A stretch of DNA of 10,463 nt, from assembly GCA_002305415.1 (NCBI GenBank), contig DBQX01000125.1:19050-29512 (forward strand), read 5' to 3'. The notes beneath the pieces are model-generated. The model saw only the letters and a program-made list of their open reading frames with translations, made no database searches and was not told where the DNA came from. Position numbers and translations under genes: made by a program. Below, piece after piece: positions 1 to 7,045 of this stretch (positions within the stretch are counted from its first letter, which is position 1; each line of letters starts with the position of its first letter). The stretch comes from Actinomycetales bacterium UBA1383 (GTDB taxonomy: Bacteria > Actinomycetota > Actinomycetes > Actinomycetales > Actinomycetaceae).

Positions 1-81
1 CAGCGGGCCCGGAGCACACGGGGGACACAGCGGGCCCGGAGCACACGGGGGACACAGCGGGCCCAGAGGACGCGGTGGACA
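1..81 (+). repeat. Three 27-bp tandem repeats, in frame with the PadR gene
   Basis: Copies lie at 1-27, 28-54 and 55-81. The first two are identical; the third has diverged in its middle (positions 65-76). The unit is exactly nine codons long and, read in the PadR frame, encodes SGPGAHGGH twice and then SGPRGRGGH. There are no stops, and the frame continues directly into the PadR domain. The array may begin to the left of the window. There are no spacers, so it is not a CRISPR array. The coding interpretation is inferred from the frame and from the Gly/His/Arg-rich tail that follows. Confidence 0.85.
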
Positions 82-565
82 CGTGCCGCCCGGGTCTCAC
101 GGGCCCCACGGGCGGGGCCGCGGTCGTGGACGCGGACGCGGCGACATCCGCGCCGCCATCCTCCTGCTCCTCGACGAGCAGCCTCGCCACGGCTATGAAC
201 TCATCCAGGAGATCACCGACCGCAGCGCCGGCATGTGGCACCCCTCCCCCGGTTCCGTCTACCCCACGCTCCAGGGCCTCGAGGACGAAGGACTCATCAC
301 CATCGACACCGTCGACGGCCGCCGCACGGCCTCGCTCACCGAGGCGGGAGCCCAGTGGGTGGAGGAGCGCCGCGAGTCACTCGGCGCACCGTGGGAGTCC
401 GCGGGCGACGTCGGGCCTGACCTGGCGATTCGCCGCGAGATCCTCGCGCTCCGCGACGCCGCCACGCAGGTGGTCCGCGTCGGCACCGCCACGCAGCTCA
501 CCGCCGCCACGGACGTACTCGCCACCGCCCGCAAGGAGCTCTACCGCATCCTCGCGGAGAGCTGA
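2..565 (+). CDS. PadR-family transcriptional regulator, 5'-truncated by the window edge
   Basis: PadR proteins are winged-helix dimeric repressors, often controlling efflux or stress genes. The core of the domain is visible: an AILLLLDEQPRHGYELIQEI helix region (about 27 residues after the GTG at 83), then the hallmark PSPGSVYPTLQGLEDEGLI, then a beta-wing (DTVDGRRTASLTEAG). The C-terminal part (from about residue 95) is a short helical dimerisation segment. Upstream of the domain is a low-complexity tail with HGPHG and RGRGRGRGRG. A GTG at 83 could start a 160-residue protein, but its Shine-Dalgarno match is poor. The frame stays open to base 2 through the tandem repeats, and actinobacterial PadR proteins often have Gly/His-rich N-tails. 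I therefore think the real start lies left of the window. The regulated genes are not visible. The family call is firm; the start is unresolved. Confidence 0.9.
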   Translation, partial: SGPGAHGGHSGPGAHGGHSGPRGRGGHVPPGSHGPHGRGRGRGRGRGDIRAAILLLLDEQPRHGYELIQEITDRSAGMWHPSPGSVYPTLQGLEDEGLITIDTVDGRRTASLTEAGAQWVEERRESLGAPWESAGDVGPDLAIRREILALRDAATQVVRVGTATQLTAATDVLATARKELYRILAES

Positions 566-584
566 GCCTGGCTCACCACACGCG

Positions 585-610
585 AAGGACCCCGCCCCGG
601 CGGGGTCCTT
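585..610 (+). terminator. Rho-independent-like hairpin between convergent genes
   Basis: A perfect 10-bp stem, AAGGACCCCG (585-594) and CGGGGTCCTT (601-610), encloses a 6-base loop. It begins 20 bases after the PadR stop and lies between that gene and the convergent Pro-rich gene ending at 643. It can therefore serve both strands. There is no long T-tract, as is usual in high-GC actinobacteria. Confidence 0.75.
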
Positions 611-642
611 GGTGTGAGCGGACTTCTCGTTGTTCGCGCGGA

Positions 643-1122
643 CTACTCGTTGCCCGAGGCCCACGACGGCGGCGGCGGCGCGGCCGGCCGCGGCGCCTCG
701 GGAGCGGGGGGCGGCGCTGTCGGGGCGGAGGGAGCCGGCGGCACGACGGCGCCCGGCGGGGGCGGCGTGGCATAGCCAGGAGCCGGCGGCGGGGCGTACC
801 CGGGAGCAGGCGGCGGCGTCGCCCCACCCCACGCCTGGCCCGGGGGTGGCGGGGCAACAGGCGGCGTCGTCTTCAGCGCCATCGACGGGATCTGGCCGCG
901 CGACTCGAGGTCGCGGAGCGTGGCCATGATGCGGTCGTGCTCGGCGGGGAACGCGTCCCGGCCGGTGGCCTGCAGGTAGGCCAGGACGCCGAGGTCGCGG
1001 AAGTACTTGTCGGCCTCGCCACCGGAGAGACCCGGCACGCTGATGCCCGCGCCCGCCATCGCGGTATCGGCCTTCGCGGCCAGTTCGTTCGCCGCGGCCT
1101 TCGCCTTGTCGAGGAAACCCAT
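643..1122 (-). CDS. Conserved hypothetical protein with Pro-rich C-terminal tail
   Basis: A 159-residue protein that I cannot assign to a named family. The N-terminus (MGFLDKAKAAANELAAKADT) is an Ala/Lys amphipathic helix of a kind seen in small actinobacterial hypothetical proteins. Residues about 35-80 (DKYFRDLGVLAYLQATGR through ATLRDLESRGQIP) look like a short helical hairpin. From about residue 85 the chain is low-complexity Pro/Ala/Gly with repeated PPPAPGYA units, so this half is probably disordered. There is no signal peptide or membrane segment. I chose the ATG at 1122 because an AGGAGG sits six bases upstream; an adjacent GTG at 1125 would be only three bases from it. It is divergent from the AIM24-family gene across a 147-bp gap, so the two may be co-regulated. 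No function is assigned. Confidence 0.8.
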   Translation of the reverse strand: MGFLDKAKAAANELAAKADTAMAGAGISVPGLSGGEADKYFRDLGVLAYLQATGRDAFPAEHDRIMATLRDLESRGQIPSMALKTTPPVAPPPPGQAWGGATPPPAPGYAPPPAPGYATPPPPGAVVPPAPSAPTAPPPAPEAPRPAAPPPPSWASGNE

Positions 1123-1158
1123 CACAGTCCTCCTGCTCGTCGTGGTGCTCCCGACGCG

Positions 1159-1179
1159 AGCCTACGCACCCACGCGTAG
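1159..1179. promoter_or_regulatory. Dyad operator candidate overlapping the leftward -10
   Basis: A perfect inverted repeat, CTACGC (1162-1167), ACCCAC, GCGTAG (1174-1179), sits in the divergent gap. Read on the minus strand, TAGGCT (1159-1164) fits a TANNNT -10 for the Pro-rich gene and overlaps the left arm. The dyad's spacing resembles a dimeric repressor site. The identity of any regulator is unknown. Confidence 0.4.
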
Positions 1180-1181
1180 TC

Positions 1182-1211
1182 CTGCCACGGTTCGAGCCGC
1201 CGCGCTAGCGT
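1182..1211 (+). promoter_or_regulatory. Candidate promoter of the AIM24-family gene
   Basis: CTGCCA (1182-1187) as a -35 and TAGCGT (1206-1211) as a -10 are separated by 18 bases. The predicted start, near 1218, would leave a leader of about 50 bases before the ATG at 1270. This is a motif match only; the -35 agrees with TTGACA at four of six positions. Confidence 0.4.
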
Positions 1212-1269
1212 GGTGCACGGAATCCGGCCGGACCCCATCGCCGGCCTCTGGCCCCCCGGGGAGGACATC

Positions 1270-1950
1270 ATGCCCATCTACGGATCACTGTTCGCGGACC
1301 ACAAGGAGAACACCTCGCAGGACCCGTTCTCGCTGCAGAACAAGAAGCTCCTGAAGGTGCAGATGAGCTACGGCCCGGTGTGGGCGAAGGAAGGCTCGAT
1401 GGTGGCCTACCAGGGCGACGTCCACTTCCAGAAGAAGGGCGCCGGCGGCCTGGACAAGATGTTCAAGGCGGCCGTCACGGGTGAGGGCGTCAACCTGATG
1501 CAGTGCACCGGGCAGGGCGAACTGTTCCTGGCCGACCGCGCCTCCGAGATCCAGGTCATGTACCTCGAGAACGATGCCATCTCGGTGAACGGCTCCAACG
1601 TGCTCGCCTTCTCGGCGTCCATCAAGTCGGACATCCGCCGCATCTCCTCCCAGGGGGCGGTGATGAGCGGCGGGGCGTACAACGTCTTCCTGCAGGGCAC
1701 CGGGTACGTCGCGGTCATCACCCGCGGGGAGCCCGTGGCGCTGGACGTGGCGAGCGCCCCCACCTTCGCCGACGCGGAGGCCGTGGTGCTCTGGACCTCC
1801 GGGGTGACCATGAACATCCGGGTGGACACCGGCGGGGTGATGTCGCTCGTGCGTGGCGGCAGCGGCGAGACCTTCCAGATGGCGTTCGGTGGCCAGGGGT
1901 ACGTGCTCGTGCAGCCGAGCGAGACGATCGTCGAAGGCAGCGGGCGGTAG
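1270..1950 (+). CDS. AIM24-family protein
   Basis: A 226-residue protein of the AIM24 (DUF124, TIGR00266-like) family, whose bacterial members have no settled biochemical role. In yeast the namesake is a mitochondrial inner-membrane organisation factor, which does not transfer to bacteria. Family features seen here are a beta-rich, Gly-rich chain without a signal peptide or membrane helix, including GPVWAKEGSMVAYQGDVHF (about 35-53), GQGELFLAD (81-89), GTGYVAVITRGEPVALDV (123-140) and a closing AFGGQGYVLVQPSE. The length is typical of the family. The ATG at 1270 is preferred over an upstream GTG at 1210 because GGGGAGG lies five bases before it and because the family sequence begins there. 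The gene is monocistronic: a strong hairpin follows it, and the gene on its left is divergent. Confidence 0.9.
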   Translation: MPIYGSLFADHKENTSQDPFSLQNKKLLKVQMSYGPVWAKEGSMVAYQGDVHFQKKGAGGLDKMFKAAVTGEGVNLMQCTGQGELFLADRASEIQVMYLENDAISVNGSNVLAFSASIKSDIRRISSQGAVMSGGAYNVFLQGTGYVAVITRGEPVALDVASAPTFADAEAVVLWTSGVTMNIRVDTGGVMSLVRGGSGETFQMAFGGQGYVLVQPSETIVEGSGR

Positions 1951-1975
1951 TCCCGCGACGGCGCCACCCAGCGGA

Positions 1976-2004
1976 ACGGCCGCCCCTCGTTGAGGGGCGG
2001 CCGT
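1976..2004. terminator. Strong bidirectional terminator hairpin
   Basis: A perfect 13-bp stem, ACGGCCGCCCCTC (1976-1988) and GAGGGGCGGCCGT (1992-2004), closes a 3-base loop. It lies between the convergent stops of the AIM24-family gene (1950) and the nuclease gene (2022), so it can terminate both transcripts. No T-tract is present. Confidence 0.85.
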
Positions 2005-2021
2005 CCTGTCGACGCGGTGGG

Positions 2022-5000
2022 CTACCGGACCGGTTGCAGCGTGAGTTGACCCTTCACGGTCTGGGAACCGTCGCTGTCATACACGACGACGCCGGAGGGG
2101 TCCCTGATCACGACCGCGATCCTGTCGTTCCTCTTCCCGCCGTCGCTGACGGTGACGTCGAAGGTGTACCCGTCGACGTCGTTCACCATCGCCGAGCCGG
2201 CGAAGCGCGCCCAGTCACCGGACACGACCAGCCAGTCGAACCCCGTGGCGTAGGCCTTGAACGGCGCTCCCACCAGGTTGAAGTCGAAGTCGCCGGTCGG
2301 GACCGTCATTCCCGTCTCGTACTTCACCGACAGGCCGAACGTGGCCTTACCCGCCCACATCGGATCGCTGACGAGCGATCCGGCGGGCGAGTCGAACCAC
2401 CCACCGCCGACGACGAACCGCGTGTAGTCGCTCGCGAGGTTCAGGCCCACGATGACAGGGTCGTGGTCGGACATGCGGAACTCGTCCGGCGCGTAGAGCG
2501 AGGCGATCTGCTCCGGGGACTTGAAGTTGGTGTTGTAGTCCAGCACCGACGGCTCGTCCGCGTTGACGTGCCACTCTGCGACTCCGGTCACCTGCGGCGC
2601 AATCGATGCCGTCCCCAGCGCGTGGTCGAGGTAGCCCCACTGCCCGTCGAAGACGTAGGAGTAGGCGTCCAGACCCCCGAACTCGAGGATCAGGTTGGTG
2701 TAACCGGCGTCCTGGAGGGCCCTGATCGGGTCCTCCATCGCGTAGGAGTTCAGGTCACCCATGATCAGCGTGTCCGTGTCACCGGTCCCCGTGGGATCGC
2801 CGGCGAGCCACTCCGCGAGCAGGCCAGCCGCGATGGTCCGCACCACGTTGCAGTTGCCCTGGCCGTCGAGGGCGTCGGGGTCGTCACAGGCGCTGCCCTT
2901 GCTCTTCAGGTGGTTCACCGCGACGGTGAACACGCCACCGGTCTCGTTGTCCCGGAACGCCTGGGCGAGCGCCGGGCGGTTGCGTGGCTCGTCGTCACCC
3001 GCGTACACGAACTCCTCCGAGTTGAGCGCCGCCGTCGTCCCGACGGGCGTGACCTCGGCGGGCTGGTAGAGGAGACCCACCTTGATCGCGTCGACGCCGA
3101 GCGCGTTGACCTGGCCGGTGGCGGCGTCGGCGTCGATGAACGCCCACGTGCCGTCGGCGGTGGCCTCGTTGAGCTGCCACACGAGGTGCGCGATGGCGCT
3201 GGCCGCGCCGTAGCCGTCGTTCTCGACCTCCATGACGCCGACGACGTCGGCGCCGGTCCCGTTGATCGCCGCCACGGTCTTGGGCCACTGGCGGTCGAAC
3301 TCCTCTTGCGTGTCCGCGCCGCGGCAGTCGGTGGCAGCGCCGCCGACACCGAGGGTGCAGTTGTCCACCGTGTCCGGCAGCCCGTCGAAGGTGTTGAAGT
3401 AGTTCAGCAGGTTCATGCCCGCCACCTGGATGGACCCGCCGGCATCAGGCGCGGAGATCGGCCGTGGGTTGGTGGCATCGAAGTACACGTGCCCGTTCAG
3501 GGCGTTGATCGGCCGCAGCCGGAAGGCGTTGCCGCTCGCACTGTTGCCCGCCCACGTGTAGGTCATGACGCCGGTGGTGCCAGTCGTGGTGTCCCCGCCC
3601 CGGAGGGTGTTCGACGCCGAGAGCGGCGCGCCCTCGCGGCCGAACACGATCGGGTCGGGATTCTGGTTCTGCAGGTGGTCGTCGATGATGATCCGGTTGA
3701 GGTCGTTGGCGGCCTGCAGCGCGAGCGCGGGCGCGCCCGGCTCCACCACGTTGGTGGGCTGCTGGAGCCGCCCGCCGGAGGAGACCACCACCTGGCCGAA
3801 CCGGCCGAGCTGGAAGTGCTCCGTGACGTACATCGTCTGCGGCAGCGTGACGAGCATGCCCTCGTAGGGCTCGAGGTCACCGGCTGCGGTGCGCGGGAAG
3901 GTGACGTCGACCGGTGCGACGGTGCCCGTCCCCTCCACGACGATGGACGCGGCGGAGATCTGGGTCTGTCCCTGGAACTCCGACGCGGCGCCGGTGACAC
4001 GAACGACGTCACCGAGACTCACCGAGTCGTTGTTGCCGTTGAACACGAAGAGTCCGTCCGAGGTGGCGGAGTCGCCGTCACCCACGGGATCCTGGAGGTA
4101 GAAGCCGCGCAGCGTGGAGACGTTCGGGTCGTACTCGTAGTCGCCGACGACGACGCCCGTCGTCGTCACGGTGAGGCCCGCGCACGGGGTCGCGTCGCCG
4201 TCGCCCTGGATCGTGCTGATCGGCACGGTCGGCAGGTCGCAGCCCGACGGGTCGGGGATCGCGTTCGGGGCACCCGGGGTGTTGTAGGCCTCGCCCACGA
4301 TCAGGCTGCCGGTGAAGCCGGGGATGCCCGCGAGGTCGAAGTCATTGCGCACCCAGTCGGTGGCTGCGTCGGTGTCGAATCCGTCCGGGATGCGGGAGGC
4401 GCCGCCCGGGGCGAAGGACGAGAGCCCGTCATAGTTCGGTCCGAGGACGGGCACTCCGTAGGTGACATCGCCGGCGCCGCCGTCGTCCACCGCGATCGAG
4501 TCGACGATCTCCGCCCAAGGGACGACGTCAAAGACGCCGTCGTTGTCAGTGTCGAGATCATTGCCCAGCGCTCCGGTGAAGTCCTTCACGAGGAGCAGCG
4601 AGATCGTGCCGTTCTCCAGCGCGTTGGCGGCAAGGTTGACGAGGTACAGGCCGTTGGTGTCGGTGGTGCCGAGCGGGATCACCTCGTCGACGACGCCCGC
4701 CCCGGTTGTGTCACCCTCGATCTCGAGCATGGTGTAGGCGCTGTAGTCCGTGCTGGGCGAGCCGAAGATCTCGACGTACTCGACGTCCGTGCCGGTTGTG
4801 CTCGCGGAGAACTCGTTGATGACCGGGGCAGCCGTGCCCCCGCTGCAGTCGGCAGTGTGGGCGCCGAGGCCGTCGAACGTGTCCGTGGCGAAGCCCTCCC
4901 ACTCCACCGACGGGTCGAAGGCATCCGTGCCATCCGCATCGCCGGCGCAGACCGTGGACTTCCGCTGCAGCGTGTTGTCGGCCGTGGACGTCAGGTCTGA

Positions 5001-5456
5001 CCCCCACTGGGAGCCTGGATCAAACCCGATCTGGCCGATGACATCGAGGACCGTCGTGCCCTTCCGCAGCACGACGGCGTCGTCGCCGTTGAAGAACCCG
5101 GCACCGTTGGTCTGGTCCGCCTGCGCGAGGATCGCGGCGCTGGCGGAGGACTGGGCGAGCACGAACACGTCCCCGCTCGCGACGGTGCCCGTGAGGTTGA
5201 TCGTCAGCCCCGCGGAACCGGAACCGTTGAAGAACATCTGGACGTTGTAGCCCCCGGCGGCCAGGTCCACCGCCGCCCCGGTGCCGTTGAAGATCTCGAG
5301 GGCCTTGTTGTTGGATGACCCCTCGATGTACTCGCTGAAGAACAGCTCAGTCGGCGCGGCGGCCACGGCCGGTGCCGCCACCACCGTCCCGATCGCCGCC
5401 ACCGCGGCGGCGGACACGAGCGCGGCAAGCCGCCGCACACGCTGAACTCGGTGCAT
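2022..5456 (-). CDS. Secreted ExeM/NucH-type extracellular nuclease with lamin-tail domains
   Basis: A 1144-residue exported enzyme, probably a metal-dependent DNase/phosphodiesterase used for eDNA turnover or phosphate scavenging. Residues 1-34 are a Sec signal peptide (RVQRVRR, hydrophobic core, AVA cleavage region). Lamin-tail-like domains follow at about 36-165 (LFFSEYIEGSSNNKALEIFN) and 210-400; the second contains DTDNDGVFD (302-310), a calcium-loop-like motif. An OB-like region spans about 410-515. The endonuclease/exonuclease/phosphatase domain (about 675-1008) shows N682, E743, NHLKSKG with H849, GDLNSY with D901/N903, D944-H945, and SDHDP with D997/H998. The C-terminus (about 1011-1140, FVVGGGWFDSPAG through DWLVVSG) matches the post-COAP-1 domain. 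Eight cysteines form four locally spaced pairs. There is no sorting signal or C-terminal membrane anchor, so it is probably released. The start ATG has GGGAGAGG upstream. Confidence 0.93.
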   Translation of the reverse strand: MHRVQRVRRLAALVSAAAVAAIGTVVAAPAVAAAPTELFFSEYIEGSSNNKALEIFNGTGAAVDLAAGGYNVQMFFNGSGSAGLTINLTGTVASGDVFVLAQSSASAAILAQADQTNGAGFFNGDDAVVLRKGTTVLDVIGQIGFDPGSQWGSDLTSTADNTLQRKSTVCAGDADGTDAFDPSVEWEGFATDTFDGLGAHTADCSGGTAAPVINEFSASTTGTDVEYVEIFGSPSTDYSAYTMLEIEGDTTGAGVVDEVIPLGTTDTNGLYLVNLAANALENGTISLLLVKDFTGALGNDLDTDNDGVFDVVPWAEIVDSIAVDDGGAGDVTYGVPVLGPNYDGLSSFAPGGASRIPDGFDTDAATDWVRNDFDLAGIPGFTGSLIVGEAYNTPGAPNAIPDPSGCDLPTVPISTIQGDGDATPCAGLTVTTTGVVVGDYEYDPNVSTLRGFYLQDPVGDGDSATSDGLFVFNGNNDSVSLGDVVRVTGAASEFQGQTQISAASIVVEGTGTVAPVDVTFPRTAAGDLEPYEGMLVTLPQTMYVTEHFQLGRFGQVVVSSGGRLQQPTNVVEPGAPALALQAANDLNRIIIDDHLQNQNPDPIVFGREGAPLSASNTLRGGDTTTGTTGVMTYTWAGNSASGNAFRLRPINALNGHVYFDATNPRPISAPDAGGSIQVAGMNLLNYFNTFDGLPDTVDNCTLGVGGAATDCRGADTQEEFDRQWPKTVAAINGTGADVVGVMEVENDGYGAASAIAHLVWQLNEATADGTWAFIDADAATGQVNALGVDAIKVGLLYQPAEVTPVGTTAALNSEEFVYAGDDEPRNRPALAQAFRDNETGGVFTVAVNHLKSKGSACDDPDALDGQGNCNVVRTIAAGLLAEWLAGDPTGTGDTDTLIMGDLNSYAMEDPIRALQDAGYTNLILEFGGLDAYSYVFDGQWGYLDHALGTASIAPQVTGVAEWHVNADEPSVLDYNTNFKSPEQIASLYAPDEFRMSDHDPVIVGLNLASDYTRFVVGGGWFDSPAGSLVSDPMWAGKATFGLSVKYETGMTVPTGDFDFNLVGAPFKAYATGFDWLVVSGDWARFAGSAMVNDVDGYTFDVTVSDGGKRNDRIAVVIRDPSGVVVYDSDGSQTVKGQLTLQPVR

Positions 5457-5484
5457 GATTCCCTCTCCCTTGATGGATCTCGCT

Positions 5485-5500
5485 TGTGACGAGTATCACG
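5485..5500. promoter_or_regulatory. CRP/GlxR-like palindrome upstream of the nuclease gene
   Basis: TGTGA-CGAGTA-TCACG matches the TGTGA-N6-TCACA core of CRP/GlxR-type sites at nine of ten fixed positions. It is centred about 37 bases upstream of the nuclease ATG. On the minus strand a -10-like GATACT (5492-5497) lies inside it, which would favour repression if that promoter is real. A very similar site precedes the OsmC gene at 6066. Confidence 0.5.
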
Positions 5501-5535
5501 CACACTAACCCACGATTGGCCCCGGATGGTACGCA

Positions 5536-5575
5536 GCAAGAAGCGATACGCCGGGCGGGACGTATCGCTTGTTGC
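5536..5575 (-). terminator. Hairpin terminator after the OsmC-family gene
   Basis: GCAAGAAGCGATACG (5536-5550) pairs with CGTATCGCTTGTTGC (5561-5575), with a single G-G mismatch in 15 positions and a 10-base loop. It starts 17 bases after the OsmC stop on the minus strand and separates that gene from the nuclease promoter. Confidence 0.75.
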
Positions 5576-5591
5576 GTGTTGGGGGTCGGGC

Positions 5592-6020
5592 TCAGGCCAG
5601 GGCGGCGCTGAGCGTCACCTCCGGCTTGAGGGCCTGGGACACCGGGCAGTTGCCCTTGGCGGATTCGGCGATGCGCGCGAAGTCCTCGGCGCTGATGCCG
5701 TCCACCTGGCCCGTGACGTCGAGGTGGATGCCGGTGATCCCGGCGCCCACCTGGAAGGTGACCTCCGCGCTGGCGGTGAGCTGCGTGGGCGGGGTGCCGT
5801 TCTCGGCGAGCTCGTGAGAGAACTGCATGCAGAAACAGGTGGCGTGGGCTGCGGCGATGAGCTCCTCCGGCGTGGTGGTGCCGCCGGACTCCTCCGAGCG
5901 GGCCTTCCAGTTGGCCGCGAATGACCCGGCACCCGAGGTGTCGAGGGTGGCGGTGCCGTTGCCGCTGAGCAGGTCGCCGTTCCAGACGGCAGTGGCCTTG
6001 TTGACGATCGGGCGGGGCAT
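5592..6020 (-). CDS. osmC: OsmC-family peroxiredoxin (OsmC/Ohr superfamily)
   Basis: A 142-residue cytosolic protein of the OsmC branch. These reduce organic and inorganic hydroperoxides through two cysteines. The first sits in PEELIAAAHATCFCM (C62, with an extra C64); the second in AKGNCPVSQAL (C125). Both motifs and the overall length are typical. R41 in WKARSE is a candidate for the conserved active-site arginine. The start ATG at 6020 is supported by GGAGGAGG six bases upstream. The gene has its own hairpin terminator, and a GC-rich hairpin separates it from the LLM oxidoreductase gene upstream. It therefore probably has its own promoter; a CRP/GlxR-like palindrome lies about 54 bases before the ATG. 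C64, one residue beyond the usual Ser position in ACFSM, is slightly unusual. The symbol is given by family. Confidence 0.9.
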   Translation of the reverse strand: MPRPIVNKATAVWNGDLLSGNGTATLDTSGAGSFAANWKARSEESGGTTTPEELIAAAHATCFCMQFSHELAENGTPPTQLTASAEVTFQVGAGITGIHLDVTGQVDGISAEDFARIAESAKGNCPVSQALKPEVTLSAALA

Positions 6021-6065
6021 GTGGTTCCTCCTCCGTGGGGACGCCGGCGAAGACTGCCGACAACG

Positions 6066-6081
6066 TGTGACACAAGTCACG
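6066..6081. promoter_or_regulatory. CRP/GlxR-like palindrome upstream of the OsmC gene
   Basis: TGTGA-CACAAG-TCACG has perfect GTGAC-N4-GTCAC arms and shares both half-sites with the palindrome before the nuclease gene. A minus-strand TANNNT hexamer, TATCGT (6079-6084), overlaps it and is a candidate -10 for osmC. Whether the site activates or represses cannot be told. Confidence 0.5.
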
Positions 6082-6084
6082 ATA

Positions 6085-6110
6085 GCCGATGGCGCCGCGG
6101 CGCTCTCGGC
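6085..6110 (-). terminator. GC-rich hairpin after the LLM oxidoreductase gene
   Basis: GCCGA (6085-6089) pairs with TCGGC (6106-6110), and inside it is the perfect palindrome GCGCCGCGGCGC (6092-6103), separated by a small internal loop. It begins five bases past the LLM stop codon on the minus strand and could end the copB-LLM transcript. The tight inner loop makes the exact fold uncertain. Confidence 0.5.
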
Positions 6111-6115
6111 GAGCT

Positions 6116-7027
6116 TCACAGCAGCGCGATCCGCGCCCGCTCGGCCGCCACCCGCTCCCGCACCGCGGGCGCCACCTCGTACCCGAACGCGGCGATCTCC
6201 ACCGGGTCGTCGGAGGCCAGGATGAACCCACTCACCCCGTGGTCGATCGCGAGGGCGCTGAACTGGACCGCCAGCAGGTCGGGCGGGCCGACCGGAAGGC
6301 CGTCGCCCGGCGTCGCGCCGAAGGACCCGCCCACGTTGAGGAGCCGCCGGATCGCCCGCGGGTCGCGGCCGGCGGCGCGGGCGGCGTCGTCGATTGTCCG
6401 GTTCCCTTCGCGCAAGGCCGCCACCCCCGCGAGCCGCCCCACGGACGGCAGCCACCCGTCCGCCTTCCGCCCGATCAGCCGCAGCATCCGCGGCTTCAGC
6501 GCGCCCACCCAGATCGGGACGGCGTGCGCCGGCGCCGGCCCCCGCTTCGCGCCGTCGACGCGGTGGTGCCGCCCGTCCACGGTGAAACGCGCGCGGTTGG
6601 TGGCGTCCCACGTGCCGCGGATGATGTCGATGGCCTCCTCCAGCGCGACGACGGCGTCACCCGGCTCCAGCCGCTCGCCCCCCATCGCGGCGATGGCATC
6701 CCAGAACGCCCCCGCGCCGAGGCCGAGCTCCACCCGGCCGCCGCTGAGCAGGTCCAGGCTGGCGACGGCGCGCGCCAGCACCGCGGGGGGCCGCAGCGGG
6801 AGGTTGGTGACGTTCGCGGCGAGGTGGATGGTCTCGGTGCGGGCCGCGACGTAGGCGAGCAGGGTCCAGGTGTCGAGGAACCGCGGCTGGTAGGGATGGT
6901 CCTGGAAGGTCACCAGATCCAGGCCCGCGGTCTCGGACGCCCGGGCGAGATCGACCACCCGCTCCGGCAGGGCAGCCGTGGGCGTGATGAAGGTACCGAA
7001 CAGCAGGTCGTGGCCGTAGTCGGTCAT
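6116..7027 (-). CDS. LLM-class (luciferase-like) oxidoreductase, probably F420-dependent
   Basis: A 303-residue TIM-barrel enzyme of the bacterial luciferase-like family. Actinobacterial members usually use F420H2, sometimes FMN, and act on diverse small molecules; the substrate cannot be told here. Visible family features are GTFITPTAALPERVVDLARASETAGLD (11-37), a substrate/cofactor loop with TFQDHPYQPRFLD (40-52), NVTNLPLRPPAVLARAVASLDLLSGGRVELGLGAG (72-106), AFWDAIAAMGG (107-117) and PIWVGALKPRMLRLIGRKADGWLPS (171-195). The length is normal. The ATG at 7027 follows a GAGAGGGG. It starts 18 bases after the copB stop on the same strand with no visible terminator between, so it is probably cotranscribed with copB and comes under the CsoR-type operator. 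The F420 preference is a family-level inference. Confidence 0.9.
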   Translation of the reverse strand: MTDYGHDLLFGTFITPTAALPERVVDLARASETAGLDLVTFQDHPYQPRFLDTWTLLAYVAARTETIHLAANVTNLPLRPPAVLARAVASLDLLSGGRVELGLGAGAFWDAIAAMGGERLEPGDAVVALEEAIDIIRGTWDATNRARFTVDGRHHRVDGAKRGPAPAHAVPIWVGALKPRMLRLIGRKADGWLPSVGRLAGVAALREGNRTIDDAARAAGRDPRAIRRLLNVGGSFGATPGDGLPVGPPDLLAVQFSALAIDHGVSGFILASDDPVEIAAFGYEVAPAVRERVAAERARIALL

Positions 7028-7045
7028 CGTGCCCCTCTCGACGCA

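Noticed and set aside
1..81. CRISPR-like direct repeats
   Set aside because: The 27-bp units are directly adjacent with no spacers, and they fit the coding frame of the PadR gene.
1503..5000. Very long open frame on the plus strand (1165 codons) opposite the nuclease gene
   Set aside because: It runs out of frame through the AIM24-family gene and antisense through the nuclease. Its product is Arg/Val/His/Gly-rich with no domain, as expected when high GC removes stops opposite a real gene. The nuclease frame has complete domains and a signal peptide.
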